Both the position numbers and the translations under genes were made by a program. 64,000 nt of DNA from Chloroflexota bacterium (GTDB taxonomy: Bacteria; Chloroflexota; UBA11872; UBA12225): the NCBI GenBank assembly GCA_030447525.1, contig JAUJOR010000003.1, positions 244,817-308,816 on the forward strand. Reading direction: 5' to 3'. Under the pieces are notes generated by a model. That model searched no databases, was not told the origin of the DNA, and worked only from the letters and a program-made list of their open reading frames with translations. Of the stretch, positions 17,502-25,240 are shown in pieces (the first letter of the stretch is position 1; every line of letters starts with the position of its first letter).

Positions 17502-18332
17502 CTACGGACGTCGCTGCGCCCGGGCGGCCAGCACCGGCGGGACGGTCTTGAAGTTGGCCCACCCCAGCGGCCGCCCCGCCTCGTCCTCCGGGCCGAAGAC
17601 CGGCTCCTCCAGGCCGTCCAGGACGAAGCCGGCGGCGAAGCAGGCGCCGAAGAGGCGGCTCAGGGGCCGGTGGAAGTAGTAGTGCGGTGCCGGCTCGCCG
17701 GGCATCCCCACGCCCTTCACGGCCGGCACGTCCAGGTAGTTGGTCACCTTGACGGAGTACGTCTCCACGAGCTGTCCCTCCCGGTCGTCTTCCTCCAGGG
17801 CCAGCCGCGTCCCGCCGGGGGAGTTGAACGCCGGGTGGGGGAGCGTGAACACGAACCGCCCCGCCGGCGTCAGCAGCCGGCCGAGGGCGCGCAGCAAGGG
17901 CTCAATGGCGGGCATGTCCTGCAGGGCCATGTTGCACACCGCCGCGTCGAAGCGTCCTGCCCCCAGCGCCACCAGCTGCGCCTCGTCGGTGGCATCCACC
18001 AGGCGGTACTCGATCCGGTCGGCGTGCGCGGTGGGACGCGCCTGCGCCAGCTCCAGGAACCGCCGGCTGAAATCGGTGGCGACGACACGCACCCCCAGCG
18101 CCGCCAGGCGCCGGGCGAACACGCCGTTGCCGCAGGCGACGTCGAGGACGGCCTCGCCCGGCCGGACGGCCAGCAGGCGCTCGGCGGCGGGGCCGACCAG
18201 CAGGCGCTGGAAGGCGTTGCCCTCGCCCATCCGCGCGTCCCACGCCGCCGCCTTCAGGTCCCAGAGGTGTTGCGTTTCGGCGACGAGCGCGCGCAGCCCC
18301 TCCGGACTGGCCTCTATCCCCGCTGGCTCCAT
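17502..18332 (-). CDS. Class I SAM-dependent methyltransferase (1)
   Basis: 276 residues with the class I Rossmann methyltransferase order: motif I VLDVACGNGVFARRLAALG, acidic loop VVATDFSRRFLELA, RFDAAVCNMALQDM and post-motif GRFVFTLPHPAFNSPGG. The N-terminal WDLKAAAWDARMGEGNAFQRLL resembles a family of small-molecule methyltransferases with an unknown acceptor. It ends in a basic tail. A neighbouring substrate-specific gene is lacking, so no function beyond methyl transfer can be given. Confidence 0.88.
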   Translation of the reverse strand: MEPAGIEASPEGLRALVAETQHLWDLKAAAWDARMGEGNAFQRLLVGPAAERLLAVRPGEAVLDVACGNGVFARRLAALGVRVVATDFSRRFLELAQARPTAHADRIEYRLVDATDEAQLVALGAGRFDAAVCNMALQDMPAIEPLLRALGRLLTPAGRFVFTLPHPAFNSPGGTRLALEEDDREGQLVETYSVKVTNYLDVPAVKGVGMPGEPAPHYYFHRPLSRLFGACFAAGFVLDGLEEPVFGPEDEAGRPLGWANFKTVPPVLAARAQRRP

Positions 18333-18458
18333 CGCCCACCTCCCACCTTCCGGCCGGGTATGCCCCGGCCCGCGCCGCTCCCGGCTCGGTCAGGCCGAGA
18401 GTGTACGCCGATCCGCAGGCGTGGGAAGCTTCGCCAGCCACAACAGAAGAGACTAGAT

Positions 18459-18692
18459 CTACTTCTTGAGATCATCAAGAAGAGTAGCCCTGTGGAACCC
18501 GGCTTTCTCAAGCGTCCTCACGATCATTCCGATGTGTTTCTTGGTGAGATCAGGCGGGCCATGACCCGGCAGGGTCACCGTTACCCCGTGTCCTTGGAAC
18601 TGCCTGTGGCTGGTCTTCCCTCCGGCCTTCAAGGCAAATCCGTTGCGAAGCAGCCAGCGCTCCATCTGCCTACGTGTTACCTCTGATGCCAT
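18459..18692 (-). CDS. HicA/YcfA-type mRNA interferase toxin, no visible HicB
   Basis: 77 residues from ATG 18692, with AAGAGGAC before it. It has the HicA double-stranded-RNA-binding fold: ASEVTRRQMERWLLRNGFALKAGG, then KTSHRQFQGHGVTVTLPGHG, where His of the S-H motif is the family catalytic residue, then KKHIGMIVRTLEKAGF. HicA cleaves mRNA and is normally held by HicB encoded next to it. The 126 bases between this stop and the next gene hold no HicB, and none lies upstream, so it is an orphan or its antitoxin is elsewhere. Confidence 0.8.
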   Translation of the reverse strand: MASEVTRRQMERWLLRNGFALKAGGKTSHRQFQGHGVTVTLPGHGPPDLTKKHIGMIVRTLEKAGFHRATLLDDLKK

Positions 18693-19062
18693 CTGTCCTC
18701 TTGTCCTGTTCGTCGCGGGGACGGTGTGGACGAGCAAGGGCCGGTCCACCCGGCACCGCCGGCCATGCGCCGCGCCGGGCGGTGCCGCGGGCGAAGCGCG
18801 GCGCGGTTGGACGGGAGGCGCAGTGGACGACAGCATTGCAGGTCGGCGCCACATGGGGCTTGTTCCTGCCCGCAGATTGAACCGTGTCGGTCCAGTTTCT
18901 TAGCCCTCCCTTACCTCCGTCTGAAGCGGGGCTGAGGCGCCCGGTCTACCGTTAGAGGGACGCCGCCGGTGGTGACGCTCGGTGGACGATGGGAGGGGCC
19001 GGGCGTTGCCGGGATGGCGCCGGGGCCCTGCCCGCACCGGCCTGAACCGCACGCGCCGGCCC
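18693..19062. other. Divergent intergenic region hicA / moxR
   Basis: About 370 bases without a supported gene. It must carry the hicA promoter and, with the repeats that follow, the moxR control region. I saw no clear sigma-70 hexamers. Confidence 0.4.
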
Positions 19063-19116
19063 GAGCATACTCGGGCACACGAGCATACTCGGGCACACGA
19101 GCATACTCGGGCACAA
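19063..19116 (+). repeat. Three tandem 18-bp repeats in the moxR leader
   Basis: Units 19063-19080, 19081-19098 and 19099-19116 read GAGCATACTCGGGCACAC, the third differing only in its last base. Each contains the dyad CGAG-CATA-CTCG, and the first is flanked to give a 6-base arm (CCCGAG-CATA-CTCGGG). The array ends about 18 bases before the chosen moxR start. It could be a multi-site operator or serial small hairpins in the mRNA leader. Confidence 0.7.
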
Positions 19117-19133
19117 AAGAAGGAGTGAGCACA

Positions 19134-20240
19134 GTGGGAGCAGACCCTGCCATGGACCGTGACATTGCCGGGGCGCCTCCAGGGGTGCCCCTGGAAACCC
19201 CGGCGGGGCGGCGAGGCGCCGCCATGGGGGGCGCGGCGGCTGCCCGGGCATCCCTGGAGACGGCCCTGTTCGAGATGAAGCGCGTCATCATCGGCCAGGA
19301 CGCCATGCTGGAGCGAGTCTTCGTCGCCCTGCTGGCCGGCGGGCACATCCTGATCGAGGGTGTGCCGGGGCTGGCCAAGACCCTGACCGTCAAGACCCTG
19401 GCCGACGTCCTGGGAGGCACCTTCCGGCGTATCCAGTTTACCCCTGACCTCGTCCCATCTGACGTGGTGGGGACGCGCATCTACCGACCGGACAGCGGGG
19501 CGTTCGATACCGAGCTGGGGCCCGTCTTCTGCAACTTCCTGCTGGCGGACGAGATCAACCGCGCCCCGGCCAAGGTGCAGAGCGCCCTGCTGGAGGTGAT
19601 GCAGGAGCGCCAGGTCACCATCGGGACGGCGACCCACGCCGTCCCCGATCCCTTTCTCGTCCTGGCCACGCAGAACCCCATCGAGTCCGAGGGGACGTAT
19701 CCCCTGCCGGAGGCCCAGGTCGACCGGTTCATGATGAAGGTGCTGGTGGACTACCCCGACTTTGGCGAGGAGGTAGCCGTCGTCCAACGATCGCTGGGGG
19801 ACGCGGCCCGCGTCGAGCGGGTGCTCACGGCGCAGTCCTTGGAGCAGTACCAGCGCGCCACCGGGGAGGTGTACGTCGACCGCCTGGTGGCAGAGTACGC
19901 CGTGGCCCTGACCATGGCCACGCGCCGGCCCGCCGAGTACGGGATCGCCGACATCGGGCCGTACGTCGCCTTCGGCGCCAGCCCGCGCGGCTCCATCAAT
20001 CTCGTCCACGCCGCGCGCGCCCTGGCCCTGCTGCGGGGACGGAGCTATGCCCTGCCCCAGGACGTCCAGACGGTGGCCAGGGACGTGTTGCGCCACCGCC
20101 TCGTCCTGACGTACGAAGCCCTCGCCGAGGGAGTGACGCCCGATCGCCTGCTGGACACCGTGCTGGGGGCCGTGCCCGCGCCGCGCATCGACCTGGCCAA
20201 GGAGGGGACGCCATGGGCAACAACCCCGGTCGCGGCCTGA
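19134..20240 (+). CDS. MoxR-type AAA+ ATPase
   Basis: 368 residues from GTG 19134, which has AAGGAG nine bases upstream; ATG 19152 is an alternative. Walker A is GVPGLAKT at residues 76-83. The Walker B region is FLLADEINRAPAKVQSALLEVMQER, sensor 1 is LVLATQNPIESEGTYPLPEAQVDRF, and the C-terminal lid has GASPRGSINLVHAARALA. MoxR ATPases act as chaperones that mature metalloenzymes or envelope complexes with VWA partners. It overlaps the DUF58 gene by 28 bases and precedes a VWA protein, the classic moxR-DUF58-batA arrangement. Confidence 0.94.
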   Translation: MGADPAMDRDIAGAPPGVPLETPAGRRGAAMGGAAAARASLETALFEMKRVIIGQDAMLERVFVALLAGGHILIEGVPGLAKTLTVKTLADVLGGTFRRIQFTPDLVPSDVVGTRIYRPDSGAFDTELGPVFCNFLLADEINRAPAKVQSALLEVMQERQVTIGTATHAVPDPFLVLATQNPIESEGTYPLPEAQVDRFMMKVLVDYPDFGEEVAVVQRSLGDAARVERVLTAQSLEQYQRATGEVYVDRLVAEYAVALTMATRRPAEYGIADIGPYVAFGASPRGSINLVHAARALALLRGRSYALPQDVQTVARDVLRHRLVLTYEALAEGVTPDRLLDTVLGAVPAPRIDLAKEGTPWATTPVAA

Positions 20241-21373
20241 GATCCTGGTCTCGGTGGCGAGCACAGCCGAACGGTCATGGGGGGGCCAGTCATGGGGACG
20301 CCCCCGGCGCCGCGCTGGGCACAGGGGCAGGCATCGCCTCGTCCTCGCTCCGGCCGGCCACCTCGCCGGCCCGCCCGGGCCCAGGGCCGACACCCCCGAC
20401 GCTGCTGCGGGCGCTGGATACCACCGTGCGCCGGCGTATCGACGGCCTCCTGGCCGGCGAGCACCGCTCCACCACGCTCGGGTTGGGCACCGAGCTGGCG
20501 CAGGTGCGTCCCTACGTCCCCGGGGACGACGTGCGGCGCATGGATTGGAACGTGACCGCCCGCACGCGCACCCCGCACGTGCGCGTCCACGTCGCCGAGC
20601 GGTCGCTGGTCACCTGGCTGGTGCTGGACACGTCGCCGTCGATGACCTTCGGCACCGCCGATCGGCGCAAGGCCGACGTCGCCGAGGGCGTGGCCATGGT
20701 CGTGGGACACTTCGCCACGCGGCGGGGCAACCGCCTGGGGGTGGTCACCTTCGGCGACGGGCGTCCGCTGGCCTTGCCACCCCGCCAGGGGCAGGCGGGG
20801 CTGCTACCCCTGCTGACCACCCTGCGTCGGGAGCCAGCGGGAGAGGGGACCGGGGCGACATCCATCGGCCAGTCCTTGCGCCGGGCCGCCGGCCTGGCTC
20901 GCCAGCGGGCCCTCATCGTGGTGGTCTCTGACTTCCGTGGCCCCCGGGATTGGCGCCGGCCCCTGCTGCACCTGGCCGGACGGCACGACGTCCTGGCCGT
21001 GGAGATCCGCGACCCCCGCGAGCAAGAGCTCCCCGACGTCGGCGCCCTGTCGCTCGTGGATCCCGAGACCGGACGCGAGCTCCACGTGGACACCAGGGAC
21101 CGAGGCCTGCGCCAGCGCTTCGCCGCCCGGGCCGCTGCCGAGCGGCAAGAGGTGGCGGCCGATCTCCGCTCCAGCGGCGCCCGCCACGTCGTCCTCACGA
21201 CGGCGGGGGACTGGCTGCGCCCGCTGGCGACCTTTCTCCGCCACGGGGACGCCGGCGCCCGGCAGGGCACTACCGTCATCGCCCAGGGGGCCGCCCCGGA
21301 TGGGGAGCGGCAAGGGCCCGTCTCGGCCCCTACCGGCAGCACCGCGTCCCGGCCGTCCAGAGACGGAGGCTGA
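20213..21373 (+). CDS. DUF58 domain protein (MoxR partner)
   Basis: 386 residues. A low-complexity Gly/Pro/Ser leader of about 60 residues overlaps moxR, so the start is uncertain. The DUF58 core follows: GEHRSTTLGLGTELAQVRPYVPGDDVRRMDWNVTART is the family hallmark, and a VWA-like fold then has VLDTSPSMTFG (a DxSxS metal-site motif) and VVVSDFRGPRDW. DUF58 proteins work with MoxR ATPases, possibly as substrate adaptors. It is followed six bases later by the VWA gene. Confidence 0.9.
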   Translation: MGNNPGRGLRSWSRWRAQPNGHGGASHGDAPGAALGTGAGIASSSLRPATSPARPGPGPTPPTLLRALDTTVRRRIDGLLAGEHRSTTLGLGTELAQVRPYVPGDDVRRMDWNVTARTRTPHVRVHVAERSLVTWLVLDTSPSMTFGTADRRKADVAEGVAMVVGHFATRRGNRLGVVTFGDGRPLALPPRQGQAGLLPLLTTLRREPAGEGTGATSIGQSLRRAAGLARQRALIVVVSDFRGPRDWRRPLLHLAGRHDVLAVEIRDPREQELPDVGALSLVDPETGRELHVDTRDRGLRQRFAARAAAERQEVAADLRSSGARHVVLTTAGDWLRPLATFLRHGDAGARQGTTVIAQGAAPDGERQGPVSAPTGSTASRPSRDGG

Positions 21374-21379
21374 GCGACG

Positions 21380-22435
21380 ATGACCTTTCTTGCGCCCGCG
21401 CTCCTCTGGGGCCTGTTGCTCGTCCCGGTGGCCATCGCCGCGTACGTGATCATGCAGCGCCGCCGAATGCGCTACGCCGTCCGCTTTACCAACCTGGATT
21501 TGCTGGCCAACCTCGTCCCCCACCGGCCGGCCTGGCGCCGGCACCTCCCGGCTGCCCTGTACATGGGGGCCCTGGGCGCCCTGCTGGTAAGCCTGGCCCG
21601 CCCGCAGGCTCTCGTCCCCGTGCCCAAGGAACAGGCCACGGTGGTCATGGTCATGGATACATCCGGGTCAATGGCGGCCACCGACGTGCAGCCAAACCGG
21701 CTGAACGCCGCCCGCAGCGCCGGCAAGACCTTTCTTGACCAGCTCCCGACGCAGTTCCGCGTCGCCGTCGTCTCGTTTGCCAGCACGGCCCGCATCCACG
21801 TCCGGCCGACGACCGACCGCGTCGCGGCGCGGGAGGCCCTCGACCGGCTGCGAGCGGACGGTGGCACGGCCATGGGCGACGGACTGCTGCGGGCGCTCGA
21901 GCTGACGCAGGAGGCCCCCTCGTCGGACGCCGATCCCCAGCGTCCGCCCCCCTCTAGAGGGTCCTCTGCAAGGGCTCGGACCGCCACCACGCCCTTCCCT
22001 ACCCCCGCGGCTGCGGGGGGGCCGGGTGCAGACGAGTCAGAGCGTCTCCCGGCGGCCATCCTGCTCCTCTCAGATGGCGCCAGCACCGCAGGGGCCATCC
22101 AGCCCTTGCAAGCGGCGCGCCAGGCCCAGGCCCTCGGCATCCCCGTGTACACCATCGCCCTAGGCACGCCCGGGGGGGCGTTGGAGGTGCAGGGGCGGCG
22201 GGTGACCGTCCCGCCCGACGAGACCACACTGCGTCAGATCGCCGAGGCCACCGGAGGGCAGTTCTTCGCCGCCCCCTCGGCGCAAGACCTGCGGGCGGTC
22301 TACGAGGACATCGGCTCGCGCATCGGGTATGTCCAGGAGCCTCAGGAGGTGACGGCCGCCTTTGCCGCCGCCGGGGCCGTCCTCCTCGCCGCCGGGGGGA
22401 CGCTGGCCCTCTTGTGGTCGGGTCGCTTCCCGTAA
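21380..22435 (+). CDS. BatA-like VWA membrane protein
   Basis: 351 residues. Two N-terminal membrane helices (FLAPALLWGLLLVPVAIAAYV; LPAALYMGALGALLVSLARP) flank a short loop. A von Willebrand A domain follows with a complete MIDAS start DTSGSMAATD, the Thr loop RADGGTAMGDG and LLLSDGASTAG. A C-terminal helix anchors it again. An insertion of about 50 Pro/Ser/Ala-rich residues interrupts the VWA domain near residues 190-225. It is the third gene of the moxR operon and probably presents metal-dependent binding at the outer membrane face. The operon ends just before the IS1182-type element. Confidence 0.9.
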   Translation: MTFLAPALLWGLLLVPVAIAAYVIMQRRRMRYAVRFTNLDLLANLVPHRPAWRRHLPAALYMGALGALLVSLARPQALVPVPKEQATVVMVMDTSGSMAATDVQPNRLNAARSAGKTFLDQLPTQFRVAVVSFASTARIHVRPTTDRVAAREALDRLRADGGTAMGDGLLRALELTQEAPSSDADPQRPPPSRGSSARARTATTPFPTPAAAGGPGADESERLPAAILLLSDGASTAGAIQPLQAARQAQALGIPVYTIALGTPGGALEVQGRRVTVPPDETTLRQIAEATGGQFFAAPSAQDLRAVYEDIGSRIGYVQEPQEVTAAFAAAGAVLLAAGGTLALLWSGRFP

Positions 22436-22618
22436 TTCCCCCCAGAGGCAAGCGACCCAGGGGCAAGGGGCGCCCGCAATCACCTCTCTTGCACGCCTCC
22501 AGATGACCTGATCCTCCCGGGGGCGGGGGGCGCGCCCTCTCCCCCCACCTGCCCTCTCCCAAGACGCTTGCGGGATTCGGATCCAATAGGTCGACAAGAG
22601 TTGTCTATGCACGCTCAG

Positions 22619-22634
22619 GGGGCCTGTTGCCAAA
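22619..22634 (+). repeat. Left terminal inverted repeat of the IS1182-type element
   Basis: GGGGCCTGTTGCCAAA matches the right end perfectly over 16 bases in inverted orientation, counting one base that may belong to the flanking CAGG duplication. The following bases GTCGGG partly match the right end (CTCTGG). Confidence 0.85.
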
Positions 22635-24310
22635 GTCGGGTATGGTGGTCAGGAGGAGCACGGTGCGGGGTACGCGGCGCCCCGTGCACGCGACGGGAAC
22701 GGCCGCTGGGCCGGGACCGGAGCTCGAACCGGGGACAGGCCCGCTTGAGAAGGGGGAGGGGCCCAACGCCGCACCCCCATGGCCGGGCTGGGGGCGCGCC
22801 GTTGGGCCAGCTTCTTGACGTCGTACGCGATGGCGCGCCCAGCGCCTGGATCAGCACCTTGTCTCGCCCCCGACACTGCGCCCGCCGCAGCCCGTGACGG
22901 TCCTTCAGTTCGGCGTTGGCCGTCTCGACCCAGTACGCGCGGCGGCGCCGGCTGCGCTTGGCGGGTGGCGTGCGGAGATAGGCGACGACTCGGTCGCGCA
23001 GTCCCCCATCGTCCGGGCGCACGAGGGTGCGGGCGGCCGCCGGGGCGCAGCACTGCGCCTTGACCGGGCACGCCCCGCAGACCTTCGGCCGCCCGCGGTA
23101 GATCAGGCCACCGGCCCGCCCCGGCAGTGCGCGAGGAGCCCTGGCGGGTGAGGAGCCTGCCCGGTGGGACACCGATAGCGATTAGCGATCGGCGCGAACT
23201 CGTACACGAAGCGGTCGGCAGAGTAGTCACCCCGGTCGCTCATGGTGCTGTGGGGCGGGATGCTCGCCCGGATGCCCTGCTGCTCCAGCGCCACGTAGTT
23301 GGCGTAGGTCCCGTACTTGGTATCCGCCACCACTTCGGCCACCGTACGCCCGGTCGTGCCTCGATGCTCCTTGAGCAGCCGGTCCAGCAGGTGCTCGTCG
23401 GCAACCTCGCCCGGGTCACGTCCAGCGCGGTGATGAGACGCGCCCGCCCGCCGTCCACGCCGACGTGCGCCTTGTAATAGAAGGCGTAGGGGACCCCTCG
23501 CGCTTGACCAGCCCCGCGTCGGGATCGGTGCGACTGGTCACCAAGGCGTTCACCGGCCCCTGGTCCCCGTTGGGCACGTCCTCCGGACCGGCCACGTGCA
23601 GCGACGCGCGCGCGCGCGCCCGCCGTGAGGCCACCGGCCGAGTCCGGCGCCGGCTGCTCCCCCTCGCCGGGAGGGGCCGCTGGCGGCGTGGGATCGGAGA
23701 CGGGATTCTCCTGCCACACCGTCGCGACGTACCCGGCCGCGCTCGGCAGCTGAGTGAGCAGCGCCCGCGCGCCGGCCGACCCAAGACTGGCATTGGCCTT
23801 GACCAGCGTGCTGTCCACGTAGAGGACGTCGCCCCGCACCAGGCCGGCCCGCTCGCACTGCCGCACCACCTCGGTGAAAGCGCCTGGTACACGGGCAGGC
23901 CGAAGCGCGCCCGCGCCTTGGACAGCATCGAGTGGTCCGGCGGCGTCTCGTCGAGGTCGTACCCCAAGAACCAGCGGAAGGCCAGGTGCAGGCGCGCCTC
24001 CTCGGGCCGCCGCTCCGACGTGATGCCGTAGAGGTACCCGAGCAGCATCAGCTTGAACAGCACCACCGGATCGACCCCGGCCGGCCGGTGTGGCTGTAGA
24101 ACCGCGCCGTCAGCCGCCGCACAAAGCTGAGGTCGAGCGCGCCCCGATGCGCGCAGCAAGTGGTCGCTCGGGACCTGCGCTTCTAGCGAGAACTCGTAGA
24201 AGCGCTTCGGCGTGAATTCCTTACGGCCCAACATCGTGCCCCACCTCGAACAGGGAGCCACCATCCTACTCAGACCTCGGCCGGTCCGGCCAGAGTTTGG
24301 CAACAGGCCC
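22620..24310 (-). mobile_element. IS1182-family insertion sequence, decayed
   Basis: About 1.7 kb bounded by inverted repeats and holding one minus-strand transposase broken by several frameshifts. Both ends read GGGCCTGTTGCCAAA inward, and further matches continue for some bases. CAGG occurs directly outside each end (22616-22619 and 24311-24314), compatible with a 4-bp target duplication. The size and transposase fit the IS1182 family. It separates the moxR operon from a ZIP transporter remnant and may have caused or followed the latter's decay. Confidence 0.85.
22635..24234 (-). pseudogene. IS1182-family transposase, multiply frameshifted
   Basis: ATG 24234 begins MLGRKEFTPKRFYEFSLEAQVP, the family's usual N-terminus. 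The frame then runs through VLFKLMLLGYLYGITSERRPEE and FRWFLGYDLDETPPDHSMLSKARARFG before shifting near 23880. The next frame holds GDVLYVDSTLVKANAS (first catalytic Asp) and YYKAHVGVDGGRARLITALDVT. A further frame has VADTKYGTYANYVALEQQGI (the second Asp region), and the last has CPVKAQC and YWVETANAELKDRHGLRRA (region of the catalytic Glu). At least three frame changes are needed to join them, so the element cannot move on its own. Confidence 0.88.
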
Positions 24311-24311
24311 C
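24296..24311 (-). repeat. Right terminal inverted repeat of the IS1182-type element
   Basis: TTTGGCAACAGGCCCC on the plus strand is the exact reverse complement of the left end. It lies 62 bases upstream of the transposase start codon at 24234, a normal distance for the family. Confidence 0.85.
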
Positions 24312-24483
24312 AGGGAAGTCCTTCGCAGGTGCTCCAGATAAGCGATGAGCGAAGGCGCACCCGGCAGGCCCTTAGGCGCTGATCCCCAGGTGCTGGAAGA
24401 GGTGGCGCAGGTCCAGGCGCAGCGTCGCCGTGCTCTCGGTGGATCCCGTTGGAGAGGCGTATACTCATGGGGGCCCGCCGGCA

Positions 24484-24688
24484 ACTGTCATCGGCCTCGC
24501 CGCCCGCGCGGCCCTGTTCAGCACCCTGAACTGGCTCTTGAAGTAGCGCCGTGGGGGCGGGTGGCATCCTGGCCATGCCCGCCGAGACGATGATCCCGGA
24601 GGCATTCGAGAAAGCCCCGTCCTTCATCGGCCTCATCACTGTTACAGGGTTCCTCGCTGCGTTCTTGCTCGCCAAGCTGGGGGAATAG
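24484..24688 (+). pseudogene. Remnant of a ZIP-family metal transporter C-terminus
   Basis: Two adjoining frames encode hydrophobic segments in ZIP order. TVIGLAARAALFSTLNWLLK (24484-24543) is followed, after a one-base frame change, by GAGGILAMPAETMIPEAFEK and a last helix LITVTGFLAAFLLAKLGE ending at TAG 24688. The TMIPEA motif is the metal-binding HxxxE-like region of ZIP helix 5 in many bacterial members. The N-terminal helices are missing, so only the 3' third survives, frameshifted, beside the IS1182-type element. The assignment rests on recalled family pattern. Confidence 0.5.
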
Positions 24689-24796
24689 CAGTATCGTGCC
24701 CCAACGCTGCACCTGCGGCCCCCCGCTGGCTCCGCTCAGCGGACCGCCAGCTAGGGGCGTCGGCGACTGGTACCGGAGTGGTAGCGTAGATCGCAA

Positions 24797-25240
24797 ATGA
24801 ACATGCCGGCGTTCACGCCCACACGGCGAGGCCGGCGTCTGATCAGCGGCGCCTGGGTTGAGGTGACGACGGCCCTGGCCGTGACACTGGCGATGCTGGT
24901 GCTACGCGCCGCGTTTAGCCTGGCATCCGTCCCCGAGCTGATAGGCGACCGCATGGCCTCGTTGCCGCCGGTGGAGCTGTTCCTCTCGCTGCTCACCCTG
25001 GCAGGCGGCTCTACCAACCTCAAGACGCTGGGCGTGGTGGGTGTGCTCCTGGGTAGGCCCCACTTCCACGGTCTGCCACCTGGCCAGGCGCGTTGGTCGG
25101 CGGCGCTGACGTTACTGGGACTGTGTCTGGTCTGCGTGCCGTTCCTCCTGGCATGCCGCACGCTGGTAGAGGGCGCTCCCGGCGCTGGGCCGCTTTCTGA
25201 AGCGTCTCGGCTGCCCGCAGTGGTACAGGTGGCGGCGTGA
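24797..25240 (+). CDS. Membrane protein like the N-terminal anchor of sulfite-oxidase-type molybdoproteins
   Basis: 147 residues with two or three hydrophobic segments (VEVTTALAVTLAMLVLRAAF; TLAGGSTNLKTLGVVGVLLG; LTLLGLCLVCVPFLLACRT). The order LISGAW..MLVLRAAFSLASVPELIGDRM resembles the membrane-anchor part of some actinobacterial and chloroflexotal molybdopterin oxidoreductases, whose catalytic domain is absent here. It may be a truncated relic or an independent protein. Its TGA stop overlaps the GTG start of the GT9 gene (GTGA), which implies translational coupling and argues for a working gene. Confidence 0.5.
   Translation: MNMPAFTPTRRGRRLISGAWVEVTTALAVTLAMLVLRAAFSLASVPELIGDRMASLPPVELFLSLLTLAGGSTNLKTLGVVGVLLGRPHFHGLPPGQARWSAALTLLGLCLVCVPFLLACRTLVEGAPGAGPLSEASRLPAVVQVAA

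Noticed and set aside
19063..19116. Possible CRISPR array
   Set aside because: Three 18-bp units lie back to back without spacers, and no cas genes are present.
18900..20393. 497-codon minus-strand frame opposite moxR
   Set aside because: Shadow of the MoxR coding sequence. The apparent repeat CARVCS only reflects the 18-bp leader repeats.
22721..22737. tRNA T-loop-like GGTTCGAGCTCC on the minus strand
   Set aside because: No acceptor, D-arm or anticodon stem can be built around it. It lies in the decayed transposase end.
24375..24450. Minus-strand frame ending LRLDLRHLFQHLGISA
   Set aside because: It looks codon-like over about 25 residues, but I cannot identify a start or family. It could be the tail of a lost gene, and the evidence is too weak to annotate.
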